In this document: positions 59,386 through 64,000 of the stretch, one piece after another | Layout: each line of letters opens with the position of its first letter | How positions within the stretch are numbered: position 1 is the stretch's first letter | Assembly (NCBI GenBank): GCA_045654805.1 | Contig: JAZOOD010000029.1 | Span: forward strand, 6,920-70,919 | Direction: 5' to 3' | Length of the DNA stretch: 64,000 bases | Origin: CAZNKU01 sp045654805 | GTDB lineage: Bacteria > Bacillota > Clostridia > Monoglobales > Firm-18 | Position numbers and translations under genes: made by a program | Notes under the pieces: model-generated | Databases searched by the model: none | What the model saw: the letters and a program-made list of their open reading frames with translations, nothing else | What the model was told of the DNA's origin: nothing

Positions 59386-60674
59386 AAAGCTACACCTTGT
59401 TCATCAACGGCACGGTCATCGCACTTTCTAACAATCTGTGCACCCAAATCCTGAAGCTTTTTCTCAAAATTTTCATATCCACGGTCTATGTATTTAAGGT
59501 TGTATACTTCAGTAACACCATTTGCTACCAAGGCAGCAATAACCATACTTGCACCTGCACGTAAATCCGTAGCCTTAACTGTAGCCCCTGTAAGATTGGG
59601 TACCCCTTCTATCATAGCCACTCTGCCATCTACGTTTATAACTGCACCAAGTCTGCGTATTTCCTCAACATACTGAAAACGATTATCCCATACACTTTCC
59701 GTAACAATTGAATTACCCTCTGCAACAGACAAAAGAGCAACAATCTGCGGCTGTAAATCTGTAGGAAATCCAGGATAAGGTAAGGTCTTGACATTTGCCT
59801 TCTTCAATGGCTTTGTACGTGAAACTAATATGCTATCATCAAATTCCTGTACGTCTGCACCCATTTCCTCAAGCTTTGAAGATAAACTTTCCATATGCTT
59901 TGGAATAACATTTTTGACAAGTACATTGCCACCTGTTGCAGCAGCGGCAATCATAAATGTCCCCGCCTCAATCTGGTCTGGAATTATGGAATACGTACCG
60001 CCCAAAAGCTTTTCTACGCCCGTAACCCTTATAGTATCAGTACCTGCACCCTTAATCTGTGCACCCATAGCGTTCAAAAAGTTTGCAAAATCAACTACAT
60101 GGGGTTCCTTGGCAACATTCTCGATGACTGTAATTCCTTCTGCACGCACTGCCGCCAATATTGTGTTTATTGTAGCCCCTACAGAAACAACATCAAGATA
60201 AATATGTGCAGCAGACAATTTTTCAGCACTTGCATTTATAATACCACTTGTAGTATCAACATTTGCACCTAAAGCCTCAAAACCCTTGATATGCTGGTCA
60301 ATAGGTCGTACACCAAAATTACATCCTCCCGGCATAGCTACAACAGCCCTGTTAAATCTGCCAAGTAATGCCCCAATAAGGTAATACGATGCCCTCATAC
60401 GCTGTACAGCCTCAAAAGATGCAGTATAGCTTTTAAGCTCGGTACAGTCTATTACTAAAGTATGTCTTTCGTCCTTAAACTGAACTTTTGCCCCTAATTC
60501 TTCCAATATATTGCAAATAACATCTACATCATTAATTGCCGGTATGTTTTCAATTACACATATGCCTTCGACCAATAATGCTGCCGGGATAATAGCAACA
60601 GCTGCATTTTTTGCACCGCTTATCGTTACTTCGCCCTCAAGCTTTTTCCCGCCCATTATTACAAATCTGTCCAA
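59382..60674 (-). CDS. murA: UDP-N-acetylglucosamine 1-carboxyvinyltransferase MurA
   Basis: MurA performs the first committed step of peptidoglycan synthesis and is the fosfomycin target. The 430-residue protein shows GEVTISGAKNAAVAIIPAAL, the catalytic Cys in PGGCNFGVRPIDQHI (so fosfomycin-sensitive type), and GFPTDLQPQIVALLS. The TTG at 60674 is preferred: it gives MDRFVIMGG as in homologues and has AGGTGG 6 bp upstream; an ATG at 60692 is the alternative. Confidence 0.95.
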   Translation of the reverse strand: MDRFVIMGGKKLEGEVTISGAKNAAVAIIPAALLVEGICVIENIPAINDVDVICNILEELGAKVQFKDERHTLVIDCTELKSYTASFEAVQRMRASYYLIGALLGRFNRAVVAMPGGCNFGVRPIDQHIKGFEALGANVDTTSGIINASAEKLSAAHIYLDVVSVGATINTILAAVRAEGITVIENVAKEPHVVDFANFLNAMGAQIKGAGTDTIRVTGVEKLLGGTYSIIPDQIEAGTFMIAAAATGGNVLVKNVIPKHMESLSSKLEEMGADVQEFDDSILVSRTKPLKKANVKTLPYPGFPTDLQPQIVALLSVAEGNSIVTESVWDNRFQYVEEIRRLGAVINVDGRVAMIEGVPNLTGATVKATDLRAGASMVIAALVANGVTEVYNLKYIDRGYENFEKKLQDLGAQIVRKCDDRAVDEQGVAL

Positions 60675-60791
60675 GCGTGTCCACCTACCCATTCTAAATA
60701 AACATATACATTAAGTATAACACAAATAAAAAAATATACAATATGTTTTTTGAAAAAATATGAATATTTTTTGATCTTTTGTGTGAAAATC

Positions 60792-60820
60792 TTGATTTTG
60801 AAGTACTGATATGATAAAAT
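60792..60820 (+). promoter_or_regulatory. Promoter of the phosphoglycerate mutase gene
   Basis: TTGATT (60792-60797) and TAAAAT (60815-60820) are 17 bp apart. Confidence 0.6.
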
Positions 60821-60851
60821 ATTTACATTAAAATACAAGAAGGTGAACTTT

Positions 60852-62045
60852 ATGAAATACGTAGTTATTCTAGGCGACGGTATGGCTGATATTCCAAGTG
60901 GAAAGCTTGGAAACAAAACTCCTTTGGACGTTGCTGTAAAACCTAATATAGATAAAATATGTAAAATGGGTGAAATAGGTATGGTAAAAACTGTTCCCGA
61001 CAGTTTCAGCCCCGGTAGCGATGTAGCCAATCTTTCTGTAATGGGATATAATCCCGATGAATTCTACACCGGGCGTTCACCCCTTGAAGCTGTAAGTATG
61101 GGAATAGATGTACTAGATACCGATACAACCTTCCGTACCAATTTGGTGACACTATCTGATGATTTAAATTACGAAGACAAAACAATTCTTGACTATAGTG
61201 CTGGTGAAATATCTACAGAAGAAAGCCGTGTACTAATGAAAGCAATTGATGATGCTTTGGGTACGAAAGAATATAATTTCTTTGGAGGAATATCATACCG
61301 GCACCTGCTTTTGTGGCATACGGATATTGAAGATATCAAATTCACTCCACCCCATGATATCACAGGCAAAAAGATTAAGGATTATCTGCCAAACAACCCG
61401 ATTATGGTGGAGCTTATGAAAAAAAGCCACCTTATTTTAAGAGACCATCCCATTAATAAAAACAGAATTGAAAGAGGGCTTAATCCTGCAAATTCAATAT
61501 GGATGTGGGGACAAGGCAAAAGGGCAGCTTTAATGCCGTTTGAAGAAAAATACGGTGTAAAGGGTGCCGTGATTTCCGCAGTCGACCTTGTAAAAGGTAT
61601 AGGAATTTGTGCGGATATGGAAAATATCGATGTAGAGGGTGCAACAGGTAATGTGGATTCAAACTTCGATGGCAAGGCTGTAGCAGCAATAGACGCACTT
61701 AAGAGAAATGACTTTGTGTACATACATATGGAAGCTCCTGACGAAAGCGGACATCATTTTGACAAGAATGCAAAAAAGCTTTCCATAGAATTAATTGATA
61801 AAAAGGTTGTGGGCCCTGTATATGACGCATTGGTAAAAAGCGGCGAGGACTTTGCGTTTTTGATAATGCCCGACCACCCCACACCAATAGATATCGGTAC
61901 ACATACATCCGACCCTGTACCATACGCAATATATCGCAGTAACTCACCCAAAAATTGCGGGCTTTCCTATACGGAGGAGAACGGTAAAAAAGGTGATTAC
62001 ATTGAAAAAGGTCATAATTTAATGGAAAAATTTATTAACGGTTAA
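60852..62045 (+). CDS. Cofactor-independent phosphoglycerate mutase, archaeal (ApgM) type
   Basis: The 397-residue protein belongs to the alkaline phosphatase superfamily: VVILGDGMADIPSGKLGNKT, FSPGSDVANLSVMGYNP (the Ser that carries phosphate), YIHMEAPDESGHHFD and IMPDHPTPIDIGTHTSDPVP for metal binding. It converts 3- and 2-phosphoglycerate in glycolysis. It is the ApgM form, not the 510-residue GpmI of most bacteria. The ATG at 60852 follows AAGGTG. Confidence 0.93.
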   Translation: MKYVVILGDGMADIPSGKLGNKTPLDVAVKPNIDKICKMGEIGMVKTVPDSFSPGSDVANLSVMGYNPDEFYTGRSPLEAVSMGIDVLDTDTTFRTNLVTLSDDLNYEDKTILDYSAGEISTEESRVLMKAIDDALGTKEYNFFGGISYRHLLLWHTDIEDIKFTPPHDITGKKIKDYLPNNPIMVELMKKSHLILRDHPINKNRIERGLNPANSIWMWGQGKRAALMPFEEKYGVKGAVISAVDLVKGIGICADMENIDVEGATGNVDSNFDGKAVAAIDALKRNDFVYIHMEAPDESGHHFDKNAKKLSIELIDKKVVGPVYDALVKSGEDFAFLIMPDHPTPIDIGTHTSDPVPYAIYRSNSPKNCGLSYTEENGKKGDYIEKGHNLMEKFING

Positions 62046-62104
62046 TTTTAAAAGAGAACTTTGGAGATTGAAGTGAACCCCAAAGTTTAGACAAAAATTA
62101 AATA

Positions 62105-62905
62105 TTAACTTGCTTGTGAATGAGTTCGGTATTGTACCGGACTCATTCCTTTTAATTTCACAGAAATTCTTTCATTGTTGTAGTAATGGATATATTTCTC
62201 TAATTCATCAATGAAAGCGTTAACACTTTCGAATTTTTCGCCATAAAACATTTCTACTTTAAGCCTGCCAAAAAAATTCTCCATAGCACCATTATCCATG
62301 CAGTTGCCCTTGCGAGACATACTCTGTGTAATATTATGTTCTGATAATAACCGTTGGTATTCTGCATGCTGATATTGCCAACCTTGGTCAGAATGAAACA
62401 AAGGCTTTGCATCAGTAGGAAGTTTCTTAAACAAACCATCAAGCATTTCTCTGATTTGCCATAAGTTTGGACTTAATGAAATAGAATATGATACAATTTC
62501 CCGATTGTATAAATCCATTACTGGCGATAAATATACTTTATCATCACATACCTTGAATTCGGTTACATCAGTTGTTAGTTTTTCAAACGGTTTTGTTGCT
62601 GTAAAATCTCTTTGAAGCAGATTATCCGCAATTTTGCCAACCTCACCTTTGTACGAATGATATTTCCCGTTTTTGCGCTGTTTTCCCTTGATGTTAAGCT
62701 CATTCATCAATTTTAATACGGTTTTATGGTTAATTGTATATCCTTTTTTCTTAAGTACAGATAGTATTCTTCTGTATCCGTATCTACCTTTATTTTGATT
62801 GAATATGATAAGTATGTCGTCTTTAACTTCTTTGTATTTATCGGTGTCTTTTGATTTCAGATAATAGTAAAATGTGCTTCTTGCAATACCTGACAATCTC
62901 AACAA
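62105..62905 (-). CDS. IS3-family transposase OrfB (DDE integrase core)
   Basis: The protein (266 residues from the TTG shown) has the HTH_21 region (GRYGYRRILSVLKKKGYTIN, HKTVLKLMNELNIKGK) and the rve core with Asp in LTTDVTEFK, Asp in FHSDQGWQYQHAEYQ and Glu in NGAMENFFGRLKVEM. The frame continues upstream past 62905 into orfA as ALIIAELRHFYPLKDLLRLS, in the -1 frame, so the active protein is probably an OrfAB fusion made by ribosomal frameshifting in or near A-AAG. All catalytic residues are present, so it may be active. Confidence 0.92.
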   Translation of the reverse strand: MLRLSGIARSTFYYYLKSKDTDKYKEVKDDILIIFNQNKGRYGYRRILSVLKKKGYTINHKTVLKLMNELNIKGKQRKNGKYHSYKGEVGKIADNLLQRDFTATKPFEKLTTDVTEFKVCDDKVYLSPVMDLYNREIVSYSISLSPNLWQIREMLDGLFKKLPTDAKPLFHSDQGWQYQHAEYQRLLSEHNITQSMSRKGNCMDNGAMENFFGRLKVEMFYGEKFESVNAFIDELEKYIHYYNNERISVKLKGMSPVQYRTHSQAS

Positions 62906-62943
62906 ATCTTTAAGCGGATAAAAATGCCTTAGTTCAGCGATAA

Positions 62944-63330
62944 TTAACGCCTTTTCCCGTTCTTTCGCTCTTCCGCAAGTACTAAGGCACTCAGTTTTTT
63001 TAAGTAATCTATCTCCATTCTAAGACGCTGATTTTCTGCAATTAAATCTTCTTCAACTTTCTTGTCAAGTTTAGGTGGGCGACCTTTTTGTGTTCCGCTT
63101 GCTTTGCAAGCTCTGCCTCGTCTTTCTTTCATTAGACCTTCGGCTCCTTCTTCTAAAAATATGCGTTCCCACCTTTGCAAAAGCCCTATTGCAGCTCCGC
63201 TTTGTGTACTGCCTAATTCATACTTTCTAACCGTTTCACAATACGATAATCGATGTTCCCGCATATCCATTATAACAGATGCTTTGAATTCTGGCGAGTA
63301 CTTTCTTTGTTTTTGCCCTTTTTTACTCAT
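62944..63330 (-). CDS. IS3-family transposase OrfA (HTH and leucine-zipper)
   Basis: The 128-residue protein binds the IS ends through helix-turn-helix regions (YSPEFKASVIMDMREHRLSY; LGSTQSGAAIGLLQRWERIF). It ends in a leucine-zipper-like helix (LIAENQRLRMEIDYLKKLSA). The ATG at 63330 was chosen because GGAGGTG is upstream; the upstream frame start lies in the terminal repeat. It overlaps orfB in the -1 frame. Confidence 0.92.
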   Translation of the reverse strand: MSKKGQKQRKYSPEFKASVIMDMREHRLSYCETVRKYELGSTQSGAAIGLLQRWERIFLEEGAEGLMKERRGRACKASGTQKGRPPKLDKKVEEDLIAENQRLRMEIDYLKKLSALVLAEERKNGKRR

Positions 63331-63438
63331 AAAAATATGCACCTCCAAAAGTGTCTAACTTTTGGGGTGCATATCAGATTCAAAGTCCTCTCTTATATTA
63401 TCTGCCTAACTGTGTCGAAAAATGTCTATGAATAATTG

Positions 63439-63467
63439 TTGAATTTTGTTTTTTTATATGATATAAT
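63439..63467 (+). promoter_or_regulatory. Promoter of the structured RNA locus
   Basis: TTGAAT (63439-63444) and TATAAT (63462-63467) are 17 bp apart. The start would fall at about 63474, exactly where the 5' arm of the RNA fold begins. Confidence 0.75.
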
Positions 63468-63473
63468 ATGTTT

Positions 63474-63631
63474 GCCAAATAATAATAACAAGTTAATACC
63501 ACAAGTATATAATTACCCTGGTAAAAACGTATGCTTCATTTTCATGTGCTTGTTGGTATATGTTATTATTGTTTGGCGACAATAGGAGCAACGTTTTTCA
63601 GTGCGTTGACTTCTGTTAACGCACTTTTTTA
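63474..63631 (+). ncRNA. Structured RNA, possible attenuator/riboswitch or sRNA
   Basis: The predicted 5' end (GCCAAATAATAATAAC, 63474-63489) pairs with GTTATTATTGTTTGGC (63562-63577), 16 bp with one G-T. Inside, ATACC/GGTAT and ACAAG/CTTGT extend the stem. The apex holds TTAC/GTAA and CGTATG/CATGTG hairpins, a likely three-way junction. A terminator follows at 63600-63630. CAACG at 63589-63593 can pair with the terminator's CGTTG (63604-63608), and AAAAACGT (63523-63530) with ACGTTTTT (63591-63598), giving alternative folds. No known class recognised. Confidence 0.55.
63600..63630 (+). terminator. Terminator of the structured RNA
   Basis: AGTGCGTTGAC pairs with GTTAACGCACT (11 bp with one G-T) around TTCT, followed by TTTTTT. 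Confidence 0.9.
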
Positions 63632-63653
63632 TTTACGGAGAGAGTTGTCACAC

Positions 63654-63860
63654 ATGATATTTAAAAAAACTTACAATTTGGAAAAGCTATATGCAAAGGT
63701 AGCCGAACAATACGGAGTTACAGTTGAGGAAGTTAAAAGAGATATGACCGAAGCTATGAAACTTTCAAACAGTAATATTGATAATCTAGACGAATTTGTA
63801 CTTACTCTTATATGTAAGGTAAAAAGAAGTCTGGAAGAGCAAAATATAAGGACGAACTAA
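63654..63860 (+). CDS. Small protein resembling the Spo0A C-terminal domain
   Basis: The 68-residue protein begins MIFKKTYNLEKLYAKVAEQY and continues GVTVEEVKRDMTEAMKLSNS. This resembles the trans-activation helix region of Spo0A (Y..IA..YN.T...VER.IR.AI). Many Clostridia encode such short proteins of unknown role. GGAG at 63637 is 13 bp before this ATG; a TTG at 63645 is closer to it and may be the true start. It lies directly after the structured RNA terminator, so its expression may depend on read-through. It is framed by two insertion sequences. Confidence 0.6.
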   Translation: MIFKKTYNLEKLYAKVAEQYGVTVEEVKRDMTEAMKLSNSNIDNLDEFVLTLICKVKRSLEEQNIRTN

Positions 63861-63861
63861 A

Positions 63862-64000
63862 TGAACAGGTCCAGTAAAAATGGACAATAGAAAAAATAGG
63901 ACCCCTATGGTAGAATATAATAAACTACCATAGGGGGATTTTTTATGCCAAGAGAATATCAAAATATAAAAAAATACGAAAAAGAAATCATAGAAATGTA
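63862..64000 (+). mobile_element. Left end of a second insertion sequence, cut by window edge
   Basis: A 12-bp stem CCCCTATGGTAG/CTACCATAGGGG at 63902-63936, followed by GATTTTTT, stands just before a transposase-like start. It probably blocks transcription entering from outside. Upstream, TGGACAATAGAAAAAATAGG is a plausible terminal repeat, but the exact edge is uncertain. Confidence 0.5.
63945..64000 (+). CDS. Transposase OrfA-like, N-terminal fragment
   Basis: Only 18 codons are seen: MPREYQNIKKYEKEIIEM. This start is common among IS3-family OrfA proteins of Clostridia, where a helix-turn-helix follows. The remainder lies beyond the window. Confidence 0.6.
   Translation, partial: MPREYQNIKKYEKEIIEM

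Larger units (their letters stand above)
62074..63371 (-). mobile_element. Intact IS3-family insertion sequence (IS150-like group), 1298 bp
   Basis: The element carries two overlapping transposase frames on the minus strand. Its ends are imperfect inverted repeats: TGCACCCCAAAAGTTAGACA on the left (63371-63352) and TGAACCCCAAAGTTTAGACA on the right (62074-62093). The left end is also a palindrome with CTTTTGG/CCAAAAG. Near the right end the hairpin GGAATGAGTCCGGTA/TACCGAACTCATTC lies just inside orfB's end. No clear 3-bp target duplication is visible. It is the parent of the three remnants at 955, 3687 and 12400. Confidence 0.9.

Noticed and set aside
62074..63371. Target-site duplication of the intact IS
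   Set aside because: The bases flanking the two ends (AAG and TAT) do not match, so none is claimed.
63474..63631. 6S RNA as identity of the structured RNA
   Set aside because: It has a branched apex and an internal terminator after the closing stem, unlike the long rod with one central bubble of 6S RNA. Not excluded without a covariance search.

Overview
The window is 64 kb of AT-rich chromosome from an anaerobic, low-GC Gram-positive bacterium of the class Clostridia. The evidence is the RemA, Jag and RNase J gene set, AbrB and Spo0A-type DNA-binding domains, a rubredoxin fusion, a NifS/NifU pair of the Firmicutes type, an L20-type infC leader, frequent TTG starts and strong GGAGG ribosome sites. 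Genus and species cannot be read from the sequence.

Layout. 1-9.5 kb: the start of a sodium:solute symporter with a TetR regulator and a perfect operator palindrome, ruvC-ruvA, two tandem cyclophilins, an SCP2-like protein, a secreted parvulin, and a LexA-like XRE/S24 repressor divergent from a small acidic protein and a calcium-type P-ATPase. 9.5-22.4 kb: AbrB, class II aldolase, a MATE pump, then a long minus-strand block (comM, trmL, degV, a glycosyltransferase-CsaB fusion, mreB, RNase J, a Bax-inhibitor-1 protein, degV). 22.5-36.3 kb: a plus-strand housekeeping block, yicC-remA-gmk-rpoZ, rpmH-rnpA-yidD-yidC-jag, mnmE-mnmG, nifS-nifU-mnmA-pcrA-methyltransferase, and a cold-shock gene. 36.4-51.2 kb: mostly minus strand, with an EamA transporter, asnB, prmC, a DUF1385 protein, radC, tRNA-Gln, a Nudix gene, rpsB-tsf, dprA-topA-trmFO, a SpoU methyltransferase and infC-rpmI-rplT. 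51.3-62 kb: rlmH, hslO, a five-tRNA array, a PP2C-like gene, a YgjV membrane protein, ddl, a flavin-reductase/rubredoxin fusion, a patch of decayed genes, a HAD hydrolase, a WalJ-like hydrolase, murA and an archaeal-type phosphoglycerate mutase. 62-64 kb: an intact IS3-type element, a structured RNA locus with a small Spo0A-C-like gene, and the left end of a second IS.

How the genes work together. Most of the window is core information processing and envelope work. MnmE, MnmG, MnmA, a cysteine desulfurase and a scaffold lie within 6 kb and together can make the modified wobble uridine of tRNA. RnpA, L34, YidD, YidC and Jag form the usual ribosome/membrane-insertion block, but here it is not next to dnaA. 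MurA, Ddl, MreB and the CsaB fusion serve the cell wall.

The less ordinary content is regulatory and mobile: a dyad shared by the two divergent promoters at the XRE/S24 repressor, a 12+12 bp palindrome at the symporter promoter, three decayed copies of one internally deleted IS3 derivative beside its full-length parent, and a 5'-end-sequestering RNA fold followed by a terminator with an alternative pairing, which has the look of an attenuator or riboswitch. No CRISPR array, rRNA, prophage or replication origin was seen.
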